64,000 bases of DNA from Teredinibacter franksiae (GCF_014218805.1 NZ_JACJUV010000001.1:1180001-1244000); one strand, 5' to 3'. Positions 29,959-39,660 are shown, counted from the stretch's first letter. Made by a program: numbers and translations. The notes: a model not told the origin generated them from the letters alone.

Positions 29959-32725
29959 CAATATTATCTACACAGCGACCGCATAATTCTGGGTGCTTGC
30001 TGCAAGCACCGACATCTTTACGGTGATGCCAGCAACGGGTGCATTTTTGTTGCTCGGATTTTTCAACTGCGACGGTTAGCCCATCGACATCGGTTTCCAT
30101 ACCTGCTCCCGCATTGGTTTTCGCCAATTGAACGCTGGAACAGATAAACACAAAACGTAATTCATCACCCAATTTGGACAGCGCGCCATAGAGTTCATCA
30201 CTGCAATATAGGGTGACGTCGGCCGCTAGGGAGCCACCAATAGCGCCATCATTACGCTTGCTTTCTATCACCCCGTTAACCGCCGTTTTAACCTTGGCGA
30301 CCTGAAGCCAAAATGTCTCCGACAGCATTTCATCTTCAGCGTGCTGCTCCAATGGCCACCATTCAGAGGTAAACACGCTACCACTTTTTTCGCCCGGCAA
30401 TGCTTGCCAAACTTCATCCGCAGTAAACGAGAGAATTGGCGCTATCCAACGCACAAACGCCTGCACAATATGGTACTGCGCAGTTTGCGCAGAGCGCCGT
30501 GCAGCGCTGTCTTCCTTCATGGTATACACGCGGTCTTTAATAATATCGAGGTAAAACCCCCCCATATCAACCACACAAAAATTGTGTAATTTTTGGTAAA
30601 TTGTGTGGAATTGGTAGTTTGTATAGGCGCTTCTAATCTCTGCTTGCAGTTTAGCTGCACGGTCTACCGCCCACTTATCAAGCTCTACCATGTCGTCAAA
30701 GGCTACGCCATCGGCTGCGGGATCAAAACCGGTAAGGTTGGAGAGAAAATAGCGCACGGTATTGCGAATACGGCGATAGGAATCTGCGGTACGCTTGAGG
30801 ATTTCGTCCGACACATTCATGTCACCACTGAAATCCGTGGCGGCTACCCATAGGCGCAAGACATCTCCACCTAGGTCATTCATTATTTTTTGAGGTGAAA
30901 CCGTATTGCCGATAGATTTGGACATTTTTTTGCCCTCGGCGTCAACGGCGAAACCGTGGGTTAACACCTGCCGGTAAGGCGCAGTGCCGTTAATCGCAAT
31001 GGCTGTTTTTAAAGACGACTGAAACCATCCGCGGTGTTGATCTGAACCTTCCAGATACAAGTCGGCCGGATAACCCAGTTGCTCGCGTTGCTGCATCACT
31101 GAATAATGCGTAACACCCGAGTCAAACCATACGTCCAGCGTATCGGTTACCTTTTGGTAGCGCTCGGCATCCTCGCCCAACAACTCTGCCGCATCCAGTT
31201 CAAACCAGGCCTCCATACCTTTTTCTTCAATTCTTTTCGCTACGGCTTCAATCAGCTCATTAGTATTTGGGTGTAGCTCCTGCGTTGTTTTATGTATGAA
31301 CAACGTAATAGGAACGCCCCAAGTACGCTGGCGAGAAATACACCAATCTGGGCTGGAGTCCAACATTGAATTAATGCGCGCTTCACCCCAATCGGGAATC
31401 CACTTAACGCCATCGACGGCTTTTCTAACGTTCGCCAACAAACCATTCTGGTTCATGCTAATAAACCACTGCGGTGTTGCTCGGAAAATCAACGGCGTTT
31501 TTGTTCGCCAACAGTGGGGAAAGCTGTGAACAAACTTCTCTTGATGAAGCAGCGCATGATTTTCTTCCAGCAGGGCAATGACTTTTTCATCCACTTTGTA
31601 CACATGGTCACCGGCGAAAATCTCGACTTCGTCGCGATACACACCATGCTCATCCACATAGTTAAGTGTGCCGATACCGTATTTAGTGCCTACCACGAAA
31701 TCTTCCACACCATGATCCGGAGCGGTATGCACACAGCCAGTACCCGCATCCGTAGTGACATGATCACCGAGAATCACCGGTATTACACGACTATAAAAAG
31801 GATGGTTTACCTGTAAGTTTTCTAATTGCTGGCCTTTACAGGTAGCCACAACTTTGGGATTCTCAAAGCCCGCGCGTTTAGTGACCGTATCCAGCAACGC
31901 TTCGGCCAAAAGCAGCCGCTCGTTGCCTACCTGAAGCAGTACATAATCCAACTCTGCGTTCACGCTTACCGCCTGACTGGACGGCAAAGTCCAAGGGGTG
32001 GTTGTCCAAATCACCACGGATACCGAACCGCTGCCGCTCAGCGCCCCCATGCGCGCGGTAAGATCGGCTTCATCGACAACGGGGTATTTCACATCGATAG
32101 AAAAAGAGGTTTTATCCTGATACTCAACCTCCGCTTCCGCAAGCGCCGAACCACCAACAACACTCCAATACACGGGTTTAAAACCACGATTCAGGTGACC
32201 ATTTTTTACAATTTTGCCCAATGAACGAACGATATTGGCCTCTGTACCAAAGTCCATTGTTAGGTAGGGGTTTTCCCATTCGCCCAAAACGCCAAGGCGA
32301 ATAAAGTCTTTCTTTTGCCCCTCTACCTGGCGTGCAGCATACTCCCGACACTTCTTGCGGAAAGTAGCGTGGTCAACTTTAACTCCGGCTTTTCCGACCT
32401 TTTTCTCCACGTTGTGCTCAATTGGCAGGCCGTGACAGTCCCAACCGGGAATATAAGGCGCATCAAAACCACTGATGGTTTTTTCTTTAATAATGATATC
32501 TTTTAAGATTTTATTAACCGCATGACCGATATGTATATCGCCATTCGCATAGGGAGGGCCATCGTGCAGAATAAACTTTTCACGCCCCGCCCGAGCTTTA
32601 CGGATTTGCTGATACAGCTCTTCCTGATACCAGCGTTTAAGGGTTTGCGGCTCCCGCTGAGCCAAGTTTGCTTTCATAGCAAAACTGGTTTTGGGGAGGT
32701 TCAGGGTCGATTTATAGTCGGTCAT
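29927..32725 (-). CDS. ileS: Isoleucyl-tRNA synthetase
   Basis: A class I aminoacyl-tRNA synthetase of 932 residues. The HIGH motif is in [15 protein letters not shown] near residue 65 and the KMSKS motif in [10 protein letters not shown] near residue 603. An editing domain lies between them. A C-terminal zinc finger has CTRCW and [11 protein letters not shown]. The start is the ATG giving [15 protein letters not shown]; upstream in-frame codons do not resemble the family. It lies between ribF and lspA, as in Pseudomonas and E. coli. Confidence 0.97.
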   Translation of the reverse strand: MTDYKSTLNLPKTSFAMKANLAQREPQTLKRWYQEELYQQIRKARAGREKFILHDGPPYANGDIHIGHAVNKILKDIIIKEKTISGFDAPYIPGWDCHGLPIEHNVEKKVGKAGVKVDHATFRKKCREYAARQVEGQKKDFIRLGVLGEWENPYLTMDFGTEANIVRSLGKIVKNGHLNRGFKPVYWSVVGGSALAEAEVEYQDKTSFSIDVKYPVVDEADLTARMGALSGSGSVSVVIWTTTPWTLPSSQAVSVNAELDYVLLQVGNERLLLAEALLDTVTKRAGFENPKVVATCKGQQLENLQVNHPFYSRVIPVILGDHVTTDAGTGCVHTAPDHGVEDFVVGTKYGIGTLNYVDEHGVYRDEVEIFAGDHVYKVDEKVIALLEENHALLHQEKFVHSFPHCWRTKTPLIFRATPQWFISMNQNGLLANVRKAVDGVKWIPDWGEARINSMLDSSPDWCISRQRTWGVPITLFIHKTTQELHPNTNELIEAVAKRIEEKGMEAWFELDAAELLGEDAERYQKVTDTLDVWFDSGVTHYSVMQQREQLGYPADLYLEGSDQHRGWFQSSLKTAIAINGTAPYRQVLTHGFAVDAEGKKMSKSIGNTVSPQKIMNDLGGDVLRLWVAATDFSGDMNVSDEILKRTADSYRRIRNTVRYFLSNLTGFDPAADGVAFDDMVELDKWAVDRAAKLQAEIRSAYTNYQFHTIYQKLHNFCVVDMGGFYLDIIKDRVYTMKEDSAARRSAQTAQYHIVQAFVRWIAPILSFTADEVWQALPGEKSGSVFTSEWWPLEQHAEDEMLSETFWLQVAKVKTAVNGVIESKRNDGAIGGSLAADVTLYCSDELYGALSKLGDELRFVFICSSVQLAKTNAGAGMETDVDGLTVAVEKSEQQKCTRCWHHRKDVGACSKHPELCGRCVDNIDGAGEERQFA

Positions 32726-32756
32726 AATGTCTCTGTATTGAACTAATCTAATGATG

Positions 32757-33715
32757 TTAATTCGTTTGGTATTCGGGATACTGAAACCAGCTGCGAGCTG
32801 ATTCAACGTCCTGCGCTATCTGGCTTTTTAACTGTTCCAGACTATCAAAACGCATTTCCGCACGTAACTTATGTTTAAAGTCGACATGCAAACACTCCCC
32901 GTATAAAGAAGCCTCCACGTCGAGTATATGCACCTCGAGCAGCGGTTTTCGCCCGCCACTAATGGTAGGTTTCACCCCCACATTTGCCACACCTCGGTGG
33001 GATTTCAGCAGCCCCCGCCGGTAACCGTAACAGCGTATACCCCCTGCACGGCAGCTCGATATCGACCAAGGCCAATATTTGCGGTGGGGAAACCCAAAGT
33101 GCGTCCCAGCTGATTACCGTAAACTACCCTGCCGGTGACGCTGTATTCTCGGCCAAGCAATTTGCTCGCCTCAGCGAGCTTGTCCTGTTCCAGCAAGGAG
33201 CGAATACGTGTACTGCTAATACGTACGCCCTCGGCTAACTGAGTGTGTGTATCAGTTACGCTAAACCCAGCATGCTCACCGTATTGCTGGAGGAAGCTAA
33301 AATCACCGTTACGATCACAGCCAAAGCGAAAATCATCCCCCACCACTAAGTGGCGAACTCCCAGCCCGAATACCAGTACTTGATCCACAAAAGCCTGAGC
33401 CGATAGGCCTCGCAACATCGGGTCGAACTTGAGGCAAAGTACGCGATCTACCCCTTGCTCAAATAGCTGCCCGACCTTCTCTCGCAAGCGTGTAAGACGC
33501 GACGGAGCCTTTTCTCGAGAAAAGTACTCGTAGGGCTGAGGTTCAAACACTATAACCACGGAAGGCAGCCCCAACTGAGAGGCTATTTTCTGAACTTGAG
33601 CAATCAAGGCCTGATGACCGAGGTGAACACCATCAAAAGAGCCAATAGTCGCCACACAGTCGTGATGACAAGGCAACAATGCATTGAGGCCATTAATAAA
33701 TTCTTGCTGCGCCAT
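32757..33715 (-). pseudogene. ribF: Bifunctional FAD synthetase / riboflavin kinase, broken by a frameshift
   Basis: The N-terminal part (236 residues) holds the FAD synthetase domain (VATIGSFDGVHLGHQALI, VGDDFRFGCDRNGDF, RISSTRIRSLL) and the start of the riboflavin kinase domain (GRTLGFPTANI). It then hits a stop. The rest of the kinase (GVANVGVKPTISGG... to [14 protein letters not shown]) continues in the -1 frame. One extra G in a run of five G (minus strand) would restore a continuous protein of about 318 residues reading VTGGGLLKSHRGVANVG, the normal RibF length. Since FMN/FAD synthesis is essential and no second copy is visible here, a sequencing error or a recent slippage is likely. 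Neighbours ileS and murJ are conserved. Confidence 0.88.
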
Positions 33716-33813
33716 CTGAATTACGTGGGACCAGCCTGTCCGGGTTCGCGAAAAGCGGCGATTATAGCGCAGCTTGGGTTAGTGAGCGACGGGTGTTAGC
33801 GTTGAACCGAGCG

Positions 33814-35415
33814 CTAGCCCGCAACACGAAGATGGCGCATACGCATACCAAGCAGTAGCAACACCCCTAAATAGCTTAAAAGCCCAACCAAACACAGCAA
33901 TATAACGCGCGAGACGCGTTCAACTACGCCCATATTGGCAAGATCCCCCACCAAAATGAGGCCAAACAATAATACCGCCACCATTGTCGCGTTTGCCCCC
34001 AACACCTGCAGATAGAAGCGCTTCCAGCCCGCCCCGGGAACGTAGACCTTGTCATTTCTAAGGCCTCGATAAAGAAGTCCGGCATTAAGGAAAGCGGAGA
34101 TGGATGTAGCAAGCGCTAGACCCGCGTGGCCTATTTGCCACAAAAAATGGCATGGAACAACAAACACTATATTCAACCCCATGTTAACAACCATAGCAAT
34201 AATGCCAATACGCACGGGTGTGCGTGTGTCCTGACGCGAAAAATAGCCGCTGGCAAGTACCTTAATCAACATGAAAGCCACAAGGCCAAGGGTGTACGCC
34301 CGCAGACTAAAACTCGACATATACACGTCTATGGAGAGATATTCCCCATACTGAAACAACGCATAGAGAATGGCTTCGGCAAGAATCATCAGCGCTAACG
34401 CCGCCGGCAAGCCAACGAGTAAAATCATACGAATAGCCCAATCAAGTGTTGCGCTAAACTTCTCAGTACCCGAAACAAACTGTCGAGAAAGACTCGGCAA
34501 CACAACGGTCGCAATACCAACCCCAAACACCCCGAGGGGTAACTCGGTTAAACGATCAGAAAAATACAGCCAAGTAATACTGCCATCAGGAAGAAAGGAT
34601 GCCAGCACCGTATCAAACAACAAGTTTATCTGCCCGACCGATACACCAAACATTGCCGGGGCCATAAGTTTCAGTACTTTTACAACAGACTCATCGCCCC
34701 AATCCACCTTCGGGTGCGGCAATAAACCCAAGCGTATCAAAAACGGCACCTGGAAGAGCAGCTGCAATACTCCGGCCACAACCACGCCCCAAGCAAGCGC
34801 ATATACTGGCTGCTCCATCAGCGGGGAAACGATTGCCGCTGCCATAATCAACACAACATTCAGCAATACTGGCGTAAAAGCAGGAACCGCAAACTTATCG
34901 TAACTATTAAGAATTGAACCGGCAAACCCAGTGAGCGATATAAGGAATATATACGGGAACGTAATACGCAGTAGGTCGGTGGTAAGGTCAAATTTATCGG
35001 GGTTTTTCAGTAAAAACCCCATACCAAAAATGGCAGTTACCAGGGGCGCAGCTACCACCACAATCACACTGATTAAAATAAGCGAAGAGCCAAGGCAACC
35101 CGCAATACGGTCGATAAAATGCCTAACCGCAGCCTGACTCCCCTGCTGGCGATACTCCGACAACACCGGCACAAAAGCCTGCGCAAAAGCACCCTCAGCA
35201 AAAAGACGGCGTAAAAAGTTAGGTATTTTAAAAGCTACATAAAAAGCATCGGCAGAGGCTTCTGCGCCCAAAAACCGCGCAAATAATATATCCCGAATCA
35301 GCCCAAGCACCCGAGACACCATTGTCATACTACTAACAACAGCGCTGGATCTCAGCATACCCCTTGGCTTCGCTTTGCCGCTTTTTTGGGTGTCGGATTT
35401 ATTTGTTGAAACCAA
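33814..35415 (-). CDS. murJ: Lipid II flippase MurJ
   Basis: A MOP-superfamily membrane protein with about 14 hydrophobic segments that flips lipid II across the inner membrane for peptidoglycan synthesis. The conserved N-terminal block SRVLGLIRDILFARFLGA and FLRRLFAEGAFAQAFVPVL are present. From the TTG used here the product is 533 residues. An ATG 19 codons later (MLRSSAVVSS) matches the N-terminus of other MurJ proteins and may be the true start; the extra part is Lys-rich. It is followed by ribF. The rpsT gene often found beside murJ is not seen. Confidence 0.93.
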   Translation of the reverse strand: MVSTNKSDTQKSGKAKPRGMLRSSAVVSSMTMVSRVLGLIRDILFARFLGAEASADAFYVAFKIPNFLRRLFAEGAFAQAFVPVLSEYRQQGSQAAVRHFIDRIAGCLGSSLILISVIVVVAAPLVTAIFGMGFLLKNPDKFDLTTDLLRITFPYIFLISLTGFAGSILNSYDKFAVPAFTPVLLNVVLIMAAAIVSPLMEQPVYALAWGVVVAGVLQLLFQVPFLIRLGLLPHPKVDWGDESVVKVLKLMAPAMFGVSVGQINLLFDTVLASFLPDGSITWLYFSDRLTELPLGVFGVGIATVVLPSLSRQFVSGTEKFSATLDWAIRMILLVGLPAALALMILAEAILYALFQYGEYLSIDVYMSSFSLRAYTLGLVAFMLIKVLASGYFSRQDTRTPVRIGIIAMVVNMGLNIVFVVPCHFLWQIGHAGLALATSISAFLNAGLLYRGLRNDKVYVPGAGWKRFYLQVLGANATMVAVLLFGLILVGDLANMGVVERVSRVILLCLVGLLSYLGVLLLLGMRMRHLRVAG

Positions 35416-35657
35416 GCTCGATCACATCTCATGGGTTTAACTAAAGGCTGCGCAACTTTATAGCGATTGCTGAACAAGTGCAATCGACCCACCTACTAAG
35501 CTCTCGCCGCCATTTTTCGCCATTTTCAATCGCTACTTTGCCCTGAGATCACCACAGGTCTGCCCATTTGTGAGCGCTTAATAAGCCTGTACCCCAAGCA
35601 AGGGCAACGAAACAACTTCCCAGTAAATCTAGTTTAAATCTCTCAAGGAGAAGCATC

Positions 35658-36365
35658 ATGAAAACACTTAACCCTAAAGCCGCCACAGCCCTAAGCCTTA
35701 CCTTACTGCTAAGCGCATCTTCCGCAATGGCCGCTGACAAAAAAATGTCTGAAGAAACGAAAGCTGGTCTTATAGGCGCTACTTGGGCCACCACGGCAGC
35801 CGTAGCGGGTGCCGCGGTAGCTGGCCCTGTAGGACTCTTTATTGGTGCAGTTTCCGGTATCTACGTTGGTGAAAAAGGTATTGCTGCCGCAAAAACCAAG
35901 GCAGAACTCGACAACGCCGAAAATTCGCTTGCCTCACTGGAGTACGAAATGAATGCGCAAAACAAAAAAATAACGCAGCTAGAAAGGCACGCCACCGACA
36001 CCCTAGAGTTTATGGTGTTCTTCCCCACCGGCATCGATGACCTTTCGCACTCAGACAAGCAGCGCATTCACTCGCTCTCCAACTACCTGCGTGACAACCC
36101 TTCACTAAATGTTCGTTTGAATGGCCATGCAGACCCACGCGGCACCGACGAGTACAACAACGTACTGTCTGAGGAACGCACACTAAGCGTAGTGAAACTA
36201 CTAAATGAACGCGGAGTAGAAAAAGACCGAATTCAATACCAAGCCCATGGATCGAGCCTATCGCAATCGTTCGACAACAATATGGATGCCTATGCCATGG
36301 AAAGAAAAGTACGCATCGAGGTTTACTCACCCGGCCAGCAACAGGAAGTAGCCGCCAACCAGTAA
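35658..36365 (+). CDS. OmpA-family envelope protein with a glycine-zipper segment
   Basis: 235 residues. Signal peptide (about 1-25, ending AMA), then a Gly/Ala-rich hydrophobic stretch GPVGLFIGAVSGIYVGEKG of glycine-zipper type, a short coiled coil (about 75-110), and a C-terminal OmpA-like peptidoglycan-binding domain with NGHADPRGTDEYNNVLSEER. There is no beta-barrel. It therefore probably links an envelope membrane to peptidoglycan. It somewhat resembles the sortase-associated OmpA-like protein PdsO, but no sortase lies nearby. An AAGGAG ribosome site and a strong downstream terminator suggest a single-gene, well-expressed unit. Confidence 0.85.
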   Translation: MKTLNPKAATALSLTLLLSASSAMAADKKMSEETKAGLIGATWATTAAVAGAAVAGPVGLFIGAVSGIYVGEKGIAAAKTKAELDNAENSLASLEYEMNAQNKKITQLERHATDTLEFMVFFPTGIDDLSHSDKQRIHSLSNYLRDNPSLNVRLNGHADPRGTDEYNNVLSEERTLSVVKLLNERGVEKDRIQYQAHGSSLSQSFDNNMDAYAMERKVRIEVYSPGQQQEVAANQ

Positions 36366-36392
36366 ACCACCAAACGCCTCCTGCGAGTCTTG

Positions 36393-36417
36393 CCCGGCCG
36401 AAAAGCCGGGATTTTTT
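36393..36417 (+). terminator. Rho-independent terminator of the OmpA-like gene
   Basis: CCCGGC-N6-GCCGGG followed by ATTTTTT, about 30 bp after the stop codon. Confidence 0.9.
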
Positions 36418-36420
36418 GCC

Positions 36421-36660
36421 TACAGGACGTAGGTATGTCGCGGGCGCATGGATGCGCAGGAGCGACGGCCTACAGGACGTAGGTATGTCGCGGGCGCATG
36501 GATGCGCAGGAGCGACGGCCTACAGGACGTAGGTATGTCGCGGGCGCATGGATGCGCAGGAGCGACGGCCTACAGGACGTAGGTATGTCGCGGGCGCATG
36601 GATGCGCAGGAGCAACGGCCTACAGGACGTAGGTACATCCCGAAAACCATGGATGACCGG
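36421..36660. repeat. Tandem array of a 50-bp repeat (four full copies and a decayed fifth)
   Basis: Four head-to-tail 50-bp units beginning TACAGGACGTAGG. The first three are identical, the fourth has one G-to-A change, and a fifth is intact for 15 bases then diverges. Each unit contains two near-palindromes with a central GG: GACGTA-GG-TATGTC and GCGCAT-GG-ATGCGC. The period is not a multiple of three, so this is not a peptide repeat. It starts three bases after the terminator T-run of the OmpA-like gene. Confidence 0.95.
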
Positions 36661-36790
36661 AAACGATGTTGCTCCAGCACACCCCAACCCCCAATGACAA
36701 AAGCCGAAAGGGTAAAACCAAGCAACTGAATATTTTTTAATCGCTCACACAGAACCTAAGCCACAAGGAAAGCAATCACCACGAACGGTT

Positions 36791-36817
36791 AAGGAGAAGG
36801 AGAAGGAGAAGGAGAAG
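36791..36817 (+). repeat. Hexanucleotide microsatellite of AAGGAG (4.5 copies)
   Basis: Four and a half perfect copies of AAGGAG, itself a Shine-Dalgarno sequence, ending six bases before an ATG. Repeats of this kind are prone to copy-number slippage. Confidence 0.9.
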
Positions 36818-36823
36818 TACAGC

Positions 36824-36910
36824 ATGGAAGCTTCCCCACAAAAACGGTCCAAAACGTCTGCCAAACACAACACCCCACCAGCAAACCCTCTTCACATTCA
36901 ACGCGCCTAA
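36824..36910 (+). CDS. Possible 28-residue small protein after a tandem Shine-Dalgarno repeat
   Basis: An ATG with ideal spacing to the AAGGAG repeats opens a 28-codon frame whose product begins MEASPQKRSKTS and ends HIQRA. It is basic and hydrophilic, with no membrane segment and no recognised family. It ends about 105 bp before the mannosyltransferase gene. It could be a real small protein, a leader that tunes the next gene, or chance. Confidence 0.3.
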   Translation: MEASPQKRSKTSAKHNTPPANPLHIQRA

Positions 36911-37015
36911 CACTAGCAGAATAAGGATTGATCCACTAAACTCGTTCGTTCGCTGTAATAGCCTGATCTAGTGACCAGACTATCATCCATTAGGACTAAA
37001 CAATAATAACAAGCC

Positions 37016-38503
37016 ATGCAAAATATAATAAAAAAGCATTGCAAGCATATCTACCTTGGCCTTGTTCTGCTGCTTTCGCTATCCATTTATTTACCCAATT
37101 ACGGCCAGCCTACCTCTCTGTTTTGGGATGAAAATTATCACATCGCTTCCGCCCAAAAATACATCGACGGCGTGATGTATATGGAGCCACACCCTCCACT
37201 GGGCAAGCTCCTTATGGCCGCATCAGAATCGTTACTGGGCTTGAATGACCACCTCGACAAAAAAGCCTTTACACGAACCGACTATATCAATGGCAGCCAT
37301 GTCCCAGAAGGGTTCAGCTTTTACGGCTTTAGGCTGCCATCAACACTGCTAATGGCGTTATCAGCACTGTTCTTTTTCGGCATAGTTAACAACATAACGA
37401 AAAATGCACACTTGGCCGCCGCCTTTTCCGCCATCATTATTCTCGATAACGCTATGGTGGTGCATTCCCGAGCAGCCATGCTCGAAGGTATCCAGATGTT
37501 TTTTATTCTCGGTGCCATCTACTGGCTAACACGCTCCATAGAAGTGGCCAAAGCCATAAAATTAAAAGACTATGCCATTCTTGGGGTTTTCATTGGCCTT
37601 GCCTTTTCGGTTAAGGTCAACGCTGCCGTGCTACTACTGCTGTTTGTCATACTGTATGGCGTCGACCAATGGCAAAACATTCAAACTTGGAATTTCCCCT
37701 CACTGATTAAGCGCTTGGCAGTCACTGTGCCGGCTGGGGTTGTACCGGTTATTCTGGTGGTACTGGCCGTTTTTTATGTGCACATTTCGCTTGGTACAAC
37801 GATGGGCCCCAAATCCTACAGTGCTAGCGAAGAATATCGACAAGCTATCCGCGAAGGTAACACCGGCTCACTCGCCACTTTCGCTATAGCATTGCGCGAC
37901 AATTACACCAATATGTCCAAATATGCAGACGGTGTTCCCCGGCTCGACGTATGTAAAACTGGCGAGAACGGCAGCCATTCGATTGGCTGGCCTATCGGTC
38001 AGAAAACCATTAATTACCGCTGGAACAAAGATACCGTTAATGGTGTAACCCAGGTTCAGTACCACAACATTGTGCCCAACCCCGTTGTCTGGTTTTCGGT
38101 AATTGCCGGGCTACTTTTATCGGTAGGGCTCATTATCAGCCGCTTTGTGTACCAAAACCCCATTGCACACCCTAAGTTGTTTTACTGGATCAGTGCCTTT
38201 ACCTCTCTATACATTGCCTACATGACCGCAATACTGCAGATTGAAAGGGTAATGTACCTTTACCACTACTTGGTGCCGCTTGTTTTCGGCATAATCAACC
38301 TCGCACTGGTTTACAACTATATTTTCCACAAAGCGCTGGCCGAGAATAACCGCCACGCATTAATCAACCTAGCAGCTGCCGTAGTATTGGTTGCTTTTGC
38401 TTTTTACATCTTTTCCCCGTTCACCTACAGCGTGCCGATAACCGAGGCAGAATTTAATTTGCGCAACTGGTTCGACTTTTGGCAACTGGAGGTGGTGAAA
38501 TGA
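37016..38503 (+). CDS. Dolichyl-phosphate-mannose-protein mannosyltransferase-like glycosyltransferase (GT39/PMT family)
   Basis: A 495-residue polytopic membrane protein with about 11 hydrophobic segments. The family DE motif is in LFWDENYHIASAQKYIDG (residues about 36-53) and is followed by HPPLGKLLMA. The C-terminal four-helix region typical of PMT enzymes follows a soluble part containing GWPIGQKTINYRW. Family role: transfers mannose or another sugar from a polyprenyl-phosphate carrier to proteins or glycans at the outer face of the inner membrane. The acceptor is unknown. The last bases overlap the ATG of a PA14-domain gene (ATGA), so the two products probably act together. Confidence 0.85.
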   Translation: MQNIIKKHCKHIYLGLVLLLSLSIYLPNYGQPTSLFWDENYHIASAQKYIDGVMYMEPHPPLGKLLMAASESLLGLNDHLDKKAFTRTDYINGSHVPEGFSFYGFRLPSTLLMALSALFFFGIVNNITKNAHLAAAFSAIIILDNAMVVHSRAAMLEGIQMFFILGAIYWLTRSIEVAKAIKLKDYAILGVFIGLAFSVKVNAAVLLLLFVILYGVDQWQNIQTWNFPSLIKRLAVTVPAGVVPVILVVLAVFYVHISLGTTMGPKSYSASEEYRQAIREGNTGSLATFAIALRDNYTNMSKYADGVPRLDVCKTGENGSHSIGWPIGQKTINYRWNKDTVNGVTQVQYHNIVPNPVVWFSVIAGLLLSVGLIISRFVYQNPIAHPKLFYWISAFTSLYIAYMTAILQIERVMYLYHYLVPLVFGIINLALVYNYIFHKALAENNRHALINLAAAVVLVAFAFYIFSPFTYSVPITEAEFNLRNWFDFWQLEVVK

Positions 38504-39090
38504 TTAAAGTTAAACTCGATAGCAATACGGTATTTTCCGCCTTGCTAGCCATATTGTTTATTATCATCGTTAATAAAATTACGCCGCCGTCCGTAGACGG
38601 CGTGATAGAGCTGGTATTAATGAAAAGCCGCTCACACATTACATCCATTGATCAAACACGCTCAATTTCTGACACCCGTAGTATTTTGATCGACGAGGTT
38701 AACCTTTACGATAAAGACCGTTTTTTTCATCCAAAGCTTGGTTTGTTAGGCTGGCCCAATGATTTTTTTGCTGAGATTAATACAGATTTTACCGTGAAAG
38801 AAAAAGGTGGCTACCGATTCCTTGTGGGTAGTGACGACGGTTTCGCGCTGGAAATAGACGGTAAACGGATATGCTCCTTCAGTGGCGACCGCGCATACAG
38901 CAAACAGGTATGCAGAGTCACGCTCGATCAAGGTGACCACCAACTTAAACTGAGCTATTTCCAAGGTTATGGCAACGCAGGGTTAACACTGCAATATCAG
39001 CCAAGCGGTAAGAGCAAAATGCGCTATTGGGGAGAAAACTCTAAACAAATTAAAATTAAAAAAGCGAAGAAAAAGGACAAAATCCAATAG
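38500..39090 (+). CDS. Membrane-anchored PA14-domain protein coupled to the mannosyltransferase
   Basis: 196 residues. One N-terminal membrane segment (TVFSALLAILFIIIVNKI) is followed by a periplasmic domain with a PA14-like pattern: GGYRFLVGSDDGFALEIDG, then a G-rich turn and GDHQLKLSYFQGYGNAGLTL. The C-terminus is Lys-rich. PA14 domains bind carbohydrates in several enzymes and adhesins, so a role as a glycan-binding partner or acceptor of the adjacent enzyme is plausible but inferred. The start is the ATG overlapping the upstream stop, with GGAGG just before it. Confidence 0.75.
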   Translation: MIKVKLDSNTVFSALLAILFIIIVNKITPPSVDGVIELVLMKSRSHITSIDQTRSISDTRSILIDEVNLYDKDRFFHPKLGLLGWPNDFFAEINTDFTVKEKGGYRFLVGSDDGFALEIDGKRICSFSGDRAYSKQVCRVTLDQGDHQLKLSYFQGYGNAGLTLQYQPSGKSKMRYWGENSKQIKIKKAKKKDKIQ

Positions 39091-39161
39091 TTAATGTCTA
39101 AAATACGAGTAGATAGCTTTTAAGCACCCTGACGAAAGGGCACAGGCGAGGGTTCTCATCT

Positions 39162-39590
39162 ATGTACAGTAAACTGTGTGTCAGTTTGGCGCTACTGTGT
39201 TTTGTGGCAACACCACTAATATGTCGCACCGTGAGCGCAGAGGCAATGAAGTGGGTGGACGAAAAAGGCAAGGTTCACTACGGGGATCGCGTGCCAGAAA
39301 AATACCGCAAGAGCGCTGAACCCGTTGAGCTCCAAGAGGCCCCACGCCAAGGGCTAGATGAAGAGGAACTCAAGGCGCTCAAACGAAAAACCTCCAACTA
39401 TGAAAAACAAGTAGCCCAACAACGCAAAGCCGAAGAGCGCGAGAAGCGCAAACGCGCAAAAAAAGCATCTTTAGCGCCAGCCACACCCCCACAAGCCATC
39501 CGGCCAACCCGTGAACAGTGCAGAGACATGCACCCTAGTAAAACCGCTGATCGAGTACGCTGCTTCAACGAAACCGCTGAACAGAACTAA
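39162..39590 (+). CDS. DUF4124 domain-containing exported protein
   Basis: 142 residues: signal peptide (about 1-27), DUF4124 core AMKWVDEKGKVHYGDRVPEKYRK, a long charged helix rich in Lys, Arg and Glu (about 75-105), and a short tail with two cysteines (QCRDMHP and RCFNE). Function unknown; envelope location expected. It is a paralogue of the gene near 6.5 kb. The IS66 element sits about 80 bp after its stop and does not interrupt it. Confidence 0.8.
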   Translation: MYSKLCVSLALLCFVATPLICRTVSAEAMKWVDEKGKVHYGDRVPEKYRKSAEPVELQEAPRQGLDEEELKALKRKTSNYEKQVAQQRKAEEREKRKRAKKASLAPATPPQAIRPTREQCRDMHPSKTADRVRCFNETAEQN

Positions 39591-39660
39591 CAGCTCCCCA
39601 GCCAAATAACCTCGACTCACCCATTAATTAATTTTAGCCTCTGCGCGGCCTAACGGAGCT

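Larger units (their letters stand above)
36661..37015. other. Non-coding leader region before the mannosyltransferase gene
   Basis: Apart from the microsatellite and the tiny ORF, no gene is seen between the tandem array and the mannosyltransferase start. The last 100 bp are AT-rich and presumably hold its promoter, but no clear -35/-10 pair stands out. Confidence 0.5.

Noticed and set aside
35549..35794. 81-codon minus-strand frame upstream of murJ
   Set aside because: It overlaps the start of the OmpA-like gene on the other strand and is explained as the antisense of its signal peptide region.
36421..36660. CRISPR array
   Set aside because: The repeats are directly adjacent with no unique spacers, and no cas genes are present.
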